Source: Terfezia claveryi
Taxonomy: Eukaryota > Ascomycota > Pezizomycetes > Pezizales > Pezizaceae
Length of the DNA stretch: 64,000 nucleotides
Assembly (NCBI GenBank): GCA_015179025.1
Contig: WHUX01000004.1
Coordinates: forward strand, 124,001-188,000
Direction of reading: 5' to 3'
A program made the translations under genes and the position numbers. The notes beneath the pieces were generated by a model. The model was not told the DNA's origin. It did no database searches and saw only the letters and a program-made list of their open reading frames with translations. Shown here in pieces: positions 32,307-42,850 of the stretch. Position 1 is the first letter of the stretch; every line of letters begins with the position of its first letter.

Positions 32307-35300
32307 ATGCTACCGCTGCAGCGGTCGCGGGGGGTCTTCTCTAGACACTCGGTGTTATTGAGACTGAGATCGGGCCAGCGACAGCTACTGAGTACGTCGG
32401 CACTGAGGAATCGGACAGAACACTGTCAATTGAGTGCAGCGCTGAATAGGAGGGTACGAGGACGTCCTACTACTACTACTACAACTACGACTACTACTAC
32501 TACTACTACTACTGCTGCTGCTACTACTATCCCACGGGTGTGTCTTGGTAGGCGAAACTATGCCACTGTACACCCCCCAAAGATGCCCTTCGGGGCAGGC
32601 GAGCCTGGGGGGAAACCCCACGACCCAGACACCCTTTTCCGCCCTGAGCGGCCTAGTCCCGAGGAGCTAGAGGAATTTGGCGCCCAGGACCTCGGAATCG
32701 TGTATACCACTCTCCTCCTCAACAATTTCAAGCCCTTGCGCGGAGAAGGCGAGTCGTCGGTGTTGGCTGTTGTGGATGAGTTTTGGGATACATTATCCTC
32801 GCAGCAAAAAGATGAGCTACTTGAATTATTCGACCACAACGAGTTGGAGCAGGCGAGGAGGTGGTATGACAAGTACTGTACCCTACGACATGACAGCGCT
32901 GCGCTGGAGGAGTTGAAGAGGAAGCTGGCGAAGCATGGGGTTGACGGGCGGCCGAGGGGGAAGTATGGGGATGGGGAGGTACTGATGAGGTTTATGCCGT
33001 ATGATGGTGGGGCGTATGTCCGCCTCGAGAGTGTGCATAGGTTGCTTGAGAAATATCCGGAGATTGAGGTGCCGCGATTGAGGGAGGTGCTGCTGCCGAA
33101 GGATACTGAGATTTTCTTGCAGGCGTGGCCGATGACGGCGCAGCAGAAGGCGAAGGATGATGCGATCAACCAGCAGACGAAGAAGAGTGAGGATACTAAT
33201 AAGGAGGGGCCATCCCCGTTTGGTGCGTTTGGGGGGATTAAGTTTGGGATCGGGGCTAGTGGGGGAGGTGCGGGGGGCGGTGGGGCTGGGGGGGGTTCAA
33301 AGGGGAAGAAACCAGGTCAAGGTGGGGAGGGACCGAATATGAGGGAAGTGAGAATCGATCTAGGCTCGCTGATCGCAAGTACTTTGGTCACATATCTCAT
33401 CTGGCGAACATTCTCCCCCGGCGAGCAAGCCCGCGAAATCACCTGGCAGGAATTCCAAACTGCCTTCCTCGAGAAAGGCCTCGTTGAGAAGCTCACCGTG
33501 GTAAACGGCAGCCGCGTGCGAGTCCATTTGAGAAAAGAGGCCGCGGCGCAAATGTACCCCGACTCGCCACTCAACCACGGCACAATCTACTTTAGCATCG
33601 GCTCCGTCGAATCCTTCGAGCGCCGGCTTGACGAATCCCAAAAGGAACTAGGCATCCCCTCCCACGAGCGCATTCCCGTGCAATATAGAGAAGAGATCTC
33701 CTGGACCGGAACGCTAATCTCCTTCGTCCCAACTCTCCTGGTCATCGGATCCATCCTATGGTTCTCCCGCCGCGCCTCCGCCGGCACAGGCCAATCAGGC
33801 ATCTTTGGCATCGGTAAATCCCGCGCAAAACTCTTTAACCACGAGACAGACATCAAGACGAAATTCAAGGACGTCGCGGGAATGGACGAAGCAAAGCAGG
33901 AAATCATGGAGTTTGTCTCCTTCCTCAAGACACCAGAGCAGTATCAAAAACTTGGAGCGAAGATCCCGCGTGGTGCTATTCTCTCTGGGCCGCCAGGGAC
34001 GGGGAAGACATTGCTTGCGAAGGCGACTGCGGGAGAGGCGGATGTTCCTTTTTTTTCAGTCTCGGGGTCAGAGTTTGTAGAGATGTTTGTGGGGGTGGGG
34101 CCCAGTAGGGTGAGGGATTTGTTTGCAAAGGCGAGGAAGAACGCCCCATGTATCATCTTTGTCGATGAGATTGATGCTATTGGAAAGTCCCGCGCGAAGG
34201 GAAACTTTACCGGAGGGAATGACGAACGTGAGAGTACGCTTAATCAATTACTAACTGAGATGGACGGTACGCATTCATCCCCCCTCTCATTCCCTCCCTC
34301 TAACTTTTTCTGGCATATAACATCTAGGCTTCAACACCACCGAACAAGTCGTTGTCCTCGCCGGCACCAACCGCCCCGACGTCCTCGACAAAGCCCTTAT
34401 GCGCCCCGGCCGTTTCGACCGACACATTGTCATCGACCGGCCGACCATGGAAGGCCGGAAACAGATCTTCCTCGTACACCTAAAAAAGATCGTCACTACC
34501 GAAGAAATGGACTACCTCTCTGGGCGGCTCGCCGCGCTGACCCCCGGCTTCGCCGGCGCAGATATTGCAAACTGCGTCAACGAAGCAGCGCTGATTGGCG
34601 CACGGGAGAAGGCAGACACAGTCACAATGAAGCACTTTGAGCAGGCGATCGAGCGCGTGATTGGCGGATTAGAGCGGAAAAGCCTTGTTTTGAGTCCAGA
34701 GGAGAAGCGGACAGTGGCGTACCATGAGGCGGGGCATGCCATCTGCGGGTGGTTCTTCCGCTGGGCGGACCCGCTTCTAAAGGTCTCGATTATCCCCCGT
34801 GGTCAGGGGGCGCTGGGGTACGCCCAGTACCTCCCCCAGGGGGACAGCTACCTCATGTCCATGTCACAGCTTATGGACCGCATGGCCATGACCCTCGGAG
34901 GGCGCGTCAGCGAAGAACTTCACTTCCCGACCGTCACCACGGGGGCAAGCGACGACTTCAACAAGGCAACGCAGATGGCCAACGCTATGGTCACAAAGTG
35001 GGGTATGTCTCCCACAGTCGGAACTCTCTACTTTGACAGCAGCGACGAGAAGCTGCACAAGCCTTTCAGCGAGGAAACGGGGCGCAAGATCGATGAGGAG
35101 GTTAAGCGGATCGTGGAGGAGGCATATCTCCGGTGCAGGGAGCTGCTAGAGGAGAAGAAGGAGCTGGTGGGCATTGTCGCAGAAGAATTGCTCAGAAAGG
35201 AGGTACTGAATAGAGAGGATATGGTCAGGTTGATTGGGAAGAGGCCCTGGGATGATCATAAGGATTTTGAGAAGTTTTTTGGGGAAAGACCAGGCAGGAA

Positions 35301-35313
35301 GGCGCACCCATGA
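32307..35313 (+). CDS. mitochondrial m-AAA protease subunit (Yta12/Afg3 family), 2 exons, 981 aa
   Basis: Exons are 32307-34266 and 34328-35313, with a 61-bp intron (GTACGC..ATCTAG). The N-terminus is Arg/Ser/Leu-rich without acidic residues ([20 protein letters not shown]), typical of a matrix-targeting presequence, followed by a poly-Thr run. Two transmembrane spans lie near residues 350-370 and 465-490, bracketing an intermembrane-space domain. The AAA+ module has Walker A GPPGTGKT (about 561), Walker B IIFVDEID (616-623) and second-region-of-homology residues RPGRFDRH. The M41 peptidase motif is H786-E-A-G-H790. m-AAA proteases degrade misfolded inner-membrane proteins and process ribosomal protein bL32m and other substrates. 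Fungi have two paralogues (Yta12/Rca1 and Afg3), and I cannot decide which this is. Confidence 0.95.
32467..32530 (+). repeat. in-frame ACT/GCT trinucleotide repeat
   Basis: ACT repeats, interrupted by ACA/ACG and ending in three GCT codons and more ACT, encode about 15 threonines plus three alanines. They sit between the presequence and the first conserved part of the protease, so length changes would be tolerated in frame. Confidence 0.9.
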
Positions 35314-35808
35314 GGGGAAGAATCTAATCTTTTTTATTTTTTTAATTTTTTTTGTCCTTTGAAGGAGCTTGTTTGTGATGATGATGAATGAGCCTATGCA
35401 CGCAATATACTTGTAGAACGTTCAAACACACTCTCCTCTTTTTTTTTTTTCTTCCTCTTCTTCTCACCACCACAACAGTCATCATTAACCACCACCACCA
35501 CCACCACCACTATCATCACCATTCTCCATGTACGCCCTAGCCTGCTACCTGCTACCTGCTGCCTGCTACCTGCTACCTTCTATCCCCACCGCTACTCCCA
35601 CTCCACCCCCCCCCCCCCCCCCGGGGGCCCCCCTGTTTCCTCCTCCTCCTCCCCTGTACATATCCACTACATATATTTACACCAACACATACTGTATGTA
35701 TCATCATCATGTACATATATATATTATTATTTTTTTTTTGATTTTTTTTCTCTTCTTTAAATTTTTTTCCTTGGCTCTTCTCTCTCTCTCTCTCTCTCTC
35801 GGTTCTGT

Positions 35809-35839
<31 letters not shown>

Positions 35840-36559
35840 CCTTTTCTCGCCCGGGTATTCAAAACAATATTATATATACTGTATGTATCAGAGTATATTT
35901 ATCTGATATACAACTTAGTAACTACATACTGAAAAGGGGAGGGTTCCCCCCCCCAAACAAAACAAAACAAAAAAATCCGGACCGAAACAAACAATCGATT
36001 TCGGATTTTTACCCTGAATATAATCAAATCAATCAATCAATCAATCCCTATACCCCCCCAACCCCCCAACCCCCCAACCACCCAACCACCCCGACCAACC
36101 CCCATAACGGAGACGCAAAGAGGTAGATAACCTACGTTTTTCAGGAAATCGTCAGACCGGGGGGGATGAGATGAATAACTAGAGCGAAGTTATGTACTGT
36201 TTGTTACACGGTTTGGTGGTAAATGACACTTCGTTTAAGCTTCTTATATAAAACTTAGCATATAGCATGTAGCAAAAATTTAAATTAATCTAGTTCAACT
36301 AAACATTCCCACAAGCAAGTATGCACATGTAGAAAGCAGTCAACAGAAAAAAGAAAAAGAAAGAAACAAAAGAAGAGGTCCAGCCCAGCCCAAAGCCCCT
36401 TACTAAATTCACTGTATATAGCAACATACACAAAGACACAAAACAAAAACATAAGTAAATTTTACATACGCCTTGCCCCACCATAAACCTCATAACTCTC
36501 CTTTCCCAAACCAAAAAAAAATTTTATTCTCAATCATGTAACTAATCTAGGAATCATCT
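35314..36559. other. convergent 3' region dense in simple repeats
   Basis: This lies between the stops of the protease and AT-hook genes. It contains CTACCTGCTAC-type repeats (about 35543-35577), C17 followed by GGGGG and CCCCC (35606-35632), (CT)n at about 35779-35800, T27 (35813-35839), (AATC)5 at 36027-36046 and a CCCCCCAA-type repeat (36053-36100). No gene recognised. Confidence 0.75.
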
Positions 36560-39500
36560 CTACTGTTCCCCAGAATAAATCACCCATTTCAGCCCCTTCC
36601 TCCTCACCCTCCCTGAACTCGATTTCCGGGTCCTCTTCGGTTTATCCGAGCTCCCATCTGGACTATCATCCACCTCTGCATGGAATGTAGTCGAGATTGT
36701 TTTTGTGTCGAGAAAACCTGCCGCTGGTGGGGATGGGGTTGATGGTAATGGTGGTCGATATTGTGTACTTTTCTTTTGTGGTGGAGGGGATGGAATATGG
36801 TATGACTCTTTCTGAACATGTGCTTTAGATGCCGGTGCCTCAGGGGCAGGGGTGGGATGTATCTCCATCGAAGGTCCGGTCACACTTTTATTAGCGTTGG
36901 GTGGAGTGGCGGATGCCATTGGTGATACTGGCACCTCGGACCCCGTAGGTGAGTTTTGTGGGGAGGGCGCCTGGTTCCCGGGATGGGGAAGGGCGGGTGA
37001 CACTTGTGGTGGAGTTTTTCCTTTTTGCGGCGGCAGCATCTGTGATGGTTGAGAAGGAAGCTCTTGATATGACTGCTCCACTAATGATGCTTGTGGTATT
37101 TCAACAGTACCCGACTCTGGTGCCTGCCACTGTAACGGTGGCTGTATCACCATCTGCCCTAACAACTGCGATGGAATCCCTCCTAGCTGTGTCATCCCTA
37201 TTACTGACTGTGGCGGCGTCCCCACATTCTGCCTCTTCGGAAACGGTACCACAACCGAGTCCATCTCCCCCTCCCTCTTTGCTCCTTCCCTCTGCCTCTG
37301 CACCGGTGGTAACGGCTGCGCCTGAGCAGGCCACTGAGCTGGTACGGGCATTTTGTGATTATGGAATTGTCCACCAGCAGGGGCACCATTCGCAATTGCA
37401 CTTACACTCGCACTCCCAGCCCCATTCACGTTGAAGCATCCCTGTACAGGTGGAGGAGGAGGATTAATCTGCCCCCTGCCCAAGTTCCTCCACGCTTCCA
37501 ACTGTTTCATTTTGTCAGGGGGAATGTTTAGATTAGAGTAGAAACTCTCGACGTGGCCAGGGAGCAGGGGTGGAGGTTGGCGATCGTCCCAGTGGCTGGG
37601 AGCAGATGGGGTTCGGTAAACTATCCCTAGGGGAGTGCAGTCTGGAATGGGTGGTCGTCCTCCCTGGTGAGGCATCGGTGGGCAAGTGGGTATTGGTGGT
37701 AACATTGATGGAGGCACGAATGAAGGTATCGATTGAGGCATGACCGATTGTGTCGATGGAGATACTGGTATGGGTATTGCGATAGTTGTAGGAAGACGAG
37801 TAGGTATAGCCATGGTTGTGCCTGTCGTTATAGGTGTAGATTCTGGAGGCGGACGTATAACTTCATCTAGTAGTAGTATGGGTGAAGTTATTGTTGGACG
37901 TAAGGGTTCTTTCATCTCCGCCTGGAGTTTTGCTCCCACTTCCCCACTCTCCACCTCATCCGTCCCGCCTTTCATAATCACCACCTCGTCCAGCACCAAC
38001 CTCCTCCCGTCGCGTGCCTCCGGTGCACCCACCAAGCCCACATCACCCTCCGCATTCTGATTCCCATCCTCCTTTCCTTCACTGGGCAACCTTACCTCCA
38101 GCGAACATCTCCTCAAAGTACCATTGATCCTCGCGATAATATCCTCCTCCGACTGCGTTAACCTCCCCTCCCACCCCTCGCCTTCGTCACCCTCCACTGC
38201 AGGCCCTTCCTCACTCCTCACCATTCCAGACAAAACCACCTCCTCCTCGCTCCTCACCTCCTGAGAGTGTACCCCTCTCTCAGGCCTAGACTGCACCGAC
38301 TTCTCTGCACTGACAGGTACTTCGCTTACTCCACCGTCTTTATCTTTATCAGCCGCCGCAGCATCTCCAATATATCGCCTTCTCTTCTTCTTCGGCACTG
38401 GGAGTGGAAGTCCGTTTACATCTTCGGAACGAGGATGTTTCCTAGGCCTCCCTCGCCCCCTTTTTACCGATGGAGCCGGGATTTCCGTGGTTGCCGGCCT
38501 TGCCTGGACATCCGGTGCTGCTACCGTAGCCTCTGCCGCCGCCGAGTCCCCCGTCTCACCACTCGATCCTTCAACACTATTATTCATTTCCTTTTCTTCC
38601 TCCTCCGTTTTCTTCCCCTTCACCTCTTCCTTCTCCTTCTCCTCCTCTTCCTTCCCCTGCTCCTTCCCCTTGTTCTCCTGTTTCTTCGAAGTTTTCTTAG
38701 CAGCCCTCTTCAGAGTCTTCTTCAGCGCTCTTTCGGGAGTCTTTGGAATCCTCGGCGCCGGAAGTCCATTTATATCATCAGGGCGAGGATACTTCCTTGG
38801 TCGTCCACGCCCCCTCTTGACTGGAAGTGCTACCGGAGGAGGCACAACTTGCGTTTCAGTTACCCCCTCAACTGGATTGTTGGGAACAACCTCCCGATTT
38901 GTATTATCCTCAGGTGCATCCTCTTTCGGTGGTTCCTCCTCGGCTGCTGGCGCTTCTAATACTGGCGCTAAGGCTTCAGGTATAACTTCCGCATTACCAT
39001 CGTTCCCAGGTAGTTCCCCTCTTGGTGTTTCCTCTTCTGTTATTGGTGCCTCAGATGCCGTTGTTGTATTGGTAGAGATAACCTCTTCGATTGCTTCCGT
39101 TACAAGTAATTTCTCCCGCGCTATATTTACCCTGGATGCTTGCACCCCGCTTGCTTCTACTGCCCCTGCCTCACTTGGCTCGACCGATTCTACCGACGGG
39201 GTGGCTCTTGCCTCTTTCTCGGATGCTTTGTTACCGATATTCATAGTTTCGAGCCACGCCGCAGCTTCCTTCATTTCCGCAAATGACATGGTCTGTACTG
39301 CTTTAACTCGTTCCATTGGCGTCATTCGTGCCAGTCTTTCTGCGACTGACAATTGCGGCACTCTTTGTTCAAGTTTTTCCATCGGCGTCAGTCTCTCTGA
39401 GATGGTCAATTGCGGCGCTTCTGAAGCCACTGCCGGTAGTGCCTCCGGTTGCACCTTATGCACCTCAGGTTGCACCTCAGGTTGCGCCTCAGGTTGCGCC

Positions 39501-42500
39501 TCATGTTGCGCCTCATGTTGCGCCTCATGTTGCGCCTCAGGTTGTGCCTCAGGTTGCACTGCTTCAGGCTGCGCTTCAGGCTGCGCCTCATGTTGCGCCT
39601 CGGGTTGCGCCTCATCTTGTGCCTCATGTTGCGCCTCAGTTTGTGCCTCAGTTTGCGCCTCAGGTTGTGCCTCAGGTTGTGCCTCAGGTTGTGCCTCAGA
39701 ATGCATTTCCTGTAACGTTTCCGCCGCTTTCCACATCTTATTCGCTTCTCCCTCTTGAGGTATTATATCCTTCTCCACCTCCACGTCCATGTCATCTACA
39801 CCTCTATCGTCCATCTCCACAGTTACCTCCTCATTTATCTTCATCCCGCCATTTGGTTCCAAAGAATTCGTATTTGCGGCGCTAGGTGTAGCCACCGGTT
39901 CCTTCATAGCAGTATTGGGTGCCGTGTCACTCCTTTGACCAACTCCACGCAGCGCGGAGATAGCTGCAGTTAATCTCCTTCTCTTCGCTTCGCGTAGTCC
40001 TACATTACTTTTCCTAGCCTTTCTCACCGGTTTTGGCCGCTGAATAGGGTCCCCGTTAGCGTCTAGTGGGAGAGGGTATTTTCGTGGTCGTCCTCGTCCT
40101 CGCTTTACCGGAGTTGGGGCTGCAGGACGGGGAACTATTTCTGCTTCTGGTGGACAGGTATAGCTCATTGAAAGTTCATCGTTATGTCCCACAGAAATCC
40201 CCATAGCTCCTGCGGCTTCTGCTGGGGATTCTTCATGGACTGTTGGCTCCCGGGTGGGAATTTCTGAGGTCCGCTCAATTGGGGGCGGTGGTAGTGTGGC
40301 CTTATGTTCCGGAAGGACGATTGTAATACTTGACGCATCCGAAGTAGCATGGCTGGTGCTCTGCTCAATTACTGACTGCATTTTGGCCGTCTCTGCCATG
40401 GGTTCCGCTGGTGCCACTTCCAGTGATTGCGGCCTTGCTGGTTCTCCCAGCGCTGCCGACAACCTTGGAACGTTGGACCCTTCTACCCTTTCCGCCGCTT
40501 GTACTGTTGCCATGACTTCCAGAACCCCCGATAGTGGCACTTCGTCTGATGCAACCGCCGGTGCTACTGGTTCCATAGCTCCCATGACCGCCCTTTCCAC
40601 TGTCATCAGGCCTTCGAATACTCTCCAATCCGTAGAACCTTCACCATTCAGGTTTAACTCTTCGGTCTGAACTCTGTTACCCTCAACTCCGGTTACTTTC
40701 TGAGTTTCTGGCTCTTTATCAAACACGGTTATATTCTCTGTGCCATCCACTTGTGAAATATCTCGCGTCACTGCCATTGCTGCTGCTTCGGGGCTCTTAG
40801 TAAATTCTACACTGAGGGCAATAGTCGACATACCTTGAGCCTCAAGTACTTCAGAAACCTCAGAAACTTCTATCGCTATTGGCAGTGGTCCAGCCATCTG
40901 CACCACTTCCTCCGCAGGTGCTGGTCTCGTATTTTCCTGATCCTCAACATCCCCATCACCCACCATTACCATTTCGTTTGCTTCCTCTTGATGAACCATT
41001 CCCTCCGCCCCCATATCAGCCTCAATATTGTTCTCATCAGCCCCTTTGGCTAATGGTAATTCCACATCAATATCTGCCAAGTCGTTCACCACGTTATCGA
41101 GCCTCTGGTCATTGTCTATCTGCACGTCTACACGGTCTCCTTCACGAAGAGATACATGCATAACTTCATCCCCTACCCCTTCTACCACTTTTTCTGTCCT
41201 TAAACGAACCATTTCTGCATCTGCCTCGGTGTGACTCTTATAAACTTCTTTGTCAATTGTCACCTCCCCTTGGTGGAGGCCCCTATCATTTACCAGTTCA
41301 GATATTTCTTCATTCTCGTTGACAGGCGACCGAGTAGATGCAATATGTGTACTTGTCATAGTAATATTGCCAAGATGCGCAGTGCCATGCGATGAAACCC
41401 CCTCAGCAATATCCCCATCATGTCGTGCTATATCTAAATTCAATGACGTTCTTCCGTTCATGCCCTCTGATCCGTATAGGTTGCAAACACAATCCTCAGG
41501 CTTAGTCGCTGGAAGTATACCGTCCACCTCCATGTTAGTTTGCATAATTTCGTTCAGTGGTACTGCAGTAGATGATAATGGAAGTTTTTGAGAGATTGAG
41601 TCGACGGGCTGCTGGTTGGGTATAGAAATTTCTTTCAGGGGGGTAGGGGACGTCTCAGTGTTGTATTCTCCTTCAGTAAGTTCCTTGTCCACCTCCGGGA
41701 CAGTCTGTTCCAAATCTCCAACTTTCTCAACGCCAGCTTCGGCTTCCATCCCCCCTCCCTCCATCCCATCCTTCTCCCCTTCAGCGTTCTGTATTTCAAT
41801 TCCCACCCACCCCTCTACATCTACGCCTCCTTCCTTCTCCACCCCCTCGCATGTATTCAAAATCTCTGGCGACCTCGGCGGACTCAACAATCCCGAATCC
41901 TCCACGCCCAGCTCGGGGCTCTCTGCCCTCCCTGAAATAACCTCTGGTAGATATCCCAGCCACATTCTCTGACGCATTAATTCCCTATAACTCTCCGGTG
42001 TTTCAGAGGGTTGATCAGACTCGAAGTCGGGAGGGATGATAGATATTAGATGAAGGGGTCTCCTAGATTGGTTTGTACGGACTTTGAACATTGCTAGCTG
42101 GAGGCGAGATCGGATAGCTGCAGGGTCGAGTAGGATGGGGGTGGGGGTTCCAATAGTTGGGGGGCCATCAGTGGTATCATGTTCATCTTGGGTGGTGTGT
42201 TGGGAGATAGACGGCTCAAGTTCTGGCTCTGATTTGACTTCATCGTCTTTGTCTGCTTCGTCTGGATAAGGGGAGTGATACTGCGCACCCTGTGACTTTG
42301 TCACATTATCAATGCTATAAACTCTAGAACTTCTTGTAGATCTGATATTGAAATTGAGCTCTCGCGTTTTCGCCGCCCTTGTCTCACATTCATTGTCTTT
42401 CTCTCCCGCTTCCTTTTCCTGGCCCTCAAGCTCGGCCTCAGGGGTCGGTTCAGACAGCTTCTCCCTCTTCTTCGCGTGCGAAGCCGCTGCTGCCCCACGG

Positions 42501-42850
42501 AGTTTAGGACGAGTACCCAAGCGCGATTTTGATCGCAGATTCGAATTTGGGGAGGGCCTGAGTGTGGGATTGGATGTGAATCGGGTCAATGAGGTATATT
42601 GCGTGGCTTGGGGTGGTTTCGTTGGAGTAGGCTCCCAGTTGTCTAAGTCGATTACTTCTGCATTTATTGCTAATGCGGCAGCTCGGGAGCGTGGGCGTGT
42701 TGATGATGATGACGGTGACGATGCTGCAGCTGCTTTTAACGATGATGTGGTACTGGTAGTCCTGCTGTTTTTTCTGGTGAGAGATAGGAAAGTGAGAGTG
42801 GCTGATGTCGACGACATCCCTGAAGGTAGTCTAACCCTTGACTTAGACAA
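36560..42850 (-). CDS. giant AT-hook protein, 2096 aa, single exon
   Basis: An uninterrupted 6.3-kb frame starts MSKSRVRLPSG. Three AT-hooks with the canonical core KRGRGRPRK lie at about residues 913, 1343 and 1462, each followed by a similar Pro/Asp-Asn-Gly segment (for example YPRPDDINGLPAP). They are therefore diverged copies of one module that binds the AT minor groove. Lys/Arg clusters (PKKKRRR and others) suggest nuclear import. The rest is largely disordered: acidic Glu/Val-rich stretches, an EAQP tandem repeat (about 1048-1132), and a Pro/Gln-rich region before a short conserved-looking end (GRVRRKGLKWVIYSGEQ). Outside the hooks I recognise no catalytic or reader domain. It is probably a chromatin-associated architectural protein. 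The function is not established. Confidence 0.85.
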   Translation of the reverse strand: MSKSRVRLPSGMSSTSATLTFLSLTRKNSRTTSTTSSLKAAAASSPSSSSTRPRSRAAALAINAEVIDLDNWEPTPTKPPQATQYTSLTRFTSNPTLRPSPNSNLRSKSRLGTRPKLRGAAAASHAKKREKLSEPTPEAELEGQEKEAGEKDNECETRAAKTRELNFNIRSTRSSRVYSIDNVTKSQGAQYHSPYPDEADKDDEVKSEPELEPSISQHTTQDEHDTTDGPPTIGTPTPILLDPAAIRSRLQLAMFKVRTNQSRRPLHLISIIPPDFESDQPSETPESYRELMRQRMWLGYLPEVISGRAESPELGVEDSGLLSPPRSPEILNTCEGVEKEGGVDVEGWVGIEIQNAEGEKDGMEGGGMEAEAGVEKVGDLEQTVPEVDKELTEGEYNTETSPTPLKEISIPNQQPVDSISQKLPLSSTAVPLNEIMQTNMEVDGILPATKPEDCVCNLYGSEGMNGRTSLNLDIARHDGDIAEGVSSHGTAHLGNITMTSTHIASTRSPVNENEEISELVNDRGLHQGEVTIDKEVYKSHTEADAEMVRLRTEKVVEGVGDEVMHVSLREGDRVDVQIDNDQRLDNVVNDLADIDVELPLAKGADENNIEADMGAEGMVHQEEANEMVMVGDGDVEDQENTRPAPAEEVVQMAGPLPIAIEVSEVSEVLEAQGMSTIALSVEFTKSPEAAAMAVTRDISQVDGTENITVFDKEPETQKVTGVEGNRVQTEELNLNGEGSTDWRVFEGLMTVERAVMGAMEPVAPAVASDEVPLSGVLEVMATVQAAERVEGSNVPRLSAALGEPARPQSLEVAPAEPMAETAKMQSVIEQSTSHATSDASSITIVLPEHKATLPPPPIERTSEIPTREPTVHEESPAEAAGAMGISVGHNDELSMSYTCPPEAEIVPRPAAPTPVKRGRGRPRKYPLPLDANGDPIQRPKPVRKARKSNVGLREAKRRRLTAAISALRGVGQRSDTAPNTAMKEPVATPSAANTNSLEPNGGMKINEEVTVEMDDRGVDDMDVEVEKDIIPQEGEANKMWKAAETLQEMHSEAQPEAQPEAQPEAQTEAQTEAQHEAQDEAQPEAQHEAQPEAQPEAVQPEAQPEAQHEAQHEAQHEAQPEAQPEVQPEVHKVQPEALPAVASEAPQLTISERLTPMEKLEQRVPQLSVAERLARMTPMERVKAVQTMSFAEMKEAAAWLETMNIGNKASEKEARATPSVESVEPSEAGAVEASGVQASRVNIAREKLLVTEAIEEVISTNTTTASEAPITEEETPRGELPGNDGNAEVIPEALAPVLEAPAAEEEPPKEDAPEDNTNREVVPNNPVEGVTETQVVPPPVALPVKRGRGRPRKYPRPDDINGLPAPRIPKTPERALKKTLKRAAKKTSKKQENKGKEQGKEEEEKEKEEVKGKKTEEEEKEMNNSVEGSSGETGDSAAAEATVAAPDVQARPATTEIPAPSVKRGRGRPRKHPRSEDVNGLPLPVPKKKRRRYIGDAAAADKDKDGGVSEVPVSAEKSVQSRPERGVHSQEVRSEEEVVLSGMVRSEEGPAVEGDEGEGWEGRLTQSEEDIIARINGTLRRCSLEVRLPSEGKEDGNQNAEGDVGLVGAPEARDGRRLVLDEVVIMKGGTDEVESGEVGAKLQAEMKEPLRPTITSPILLLDEVIRPPPESTPITTGTTMAIPTRLPTTIAIPIPVSPSTQSVMPQSIPSFVPPSMLPPIPTCPPMPHQGGRPPIPDCTPLGIVYRTPSAPSHWDDRQPPPLLPGHVESFYSNLNIPPDKMKQLEAWRNLGRGQINPPPPPVQGCFNVNGAGSASVSAIANGAPAGGQFHNHKMPVPAQWPAQAQPLPPVQRQREGAKREGEMDSVVVPFPKRQNVGTPPQSVIGMTQLGGIPSQLLGQMVIQPPLQWQAPESGTVEIPQASLVEQSYQELPSQPSQMLPPQKGKTPPQVSPALPHPGNQAPSPQNSPTGSEVPVSPMASATPPNANKSVTGPSMEIHPTPAPEAPASKAHVQKESYHIPSPPPQKKSTQYRPPLPSTPSPPAAGFLDTKTISTTFHAEVDDSPDGSSDKPKRTRKSSSGRVRRKGLKWVIYSGEQ
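39465..39705 (-). repeat. 12-bp coding tandem repeat (Pro/His-Glu-Ala-Gln)
   Basis: About 20 imperfect copies of a 12-bp unit (on the plus strand GCCTCAGGTTGC and variants) encode (P/H/T/D)-E-A-Q tetrapeptides within the AT-hook protein. Variation is mainly at the first codon of each unit. The opposite strand is also open here, but only as a by-product of the repeat. Confidence 0.9.

Noticed and set aside
36053..36100. CCCCCCAA repeats considered as an internal telomere tract
   Set aside because: Filamentous fungal telomeres are CCCTAA/TTAGGG. This tract has another unit and is degenerate.
38487..39758. 423-codon open frame on the plus strand
   Set aside because: It lies opposite the AT-hook gene and is a shadow of its biased codon use and the 12-bp repeat.
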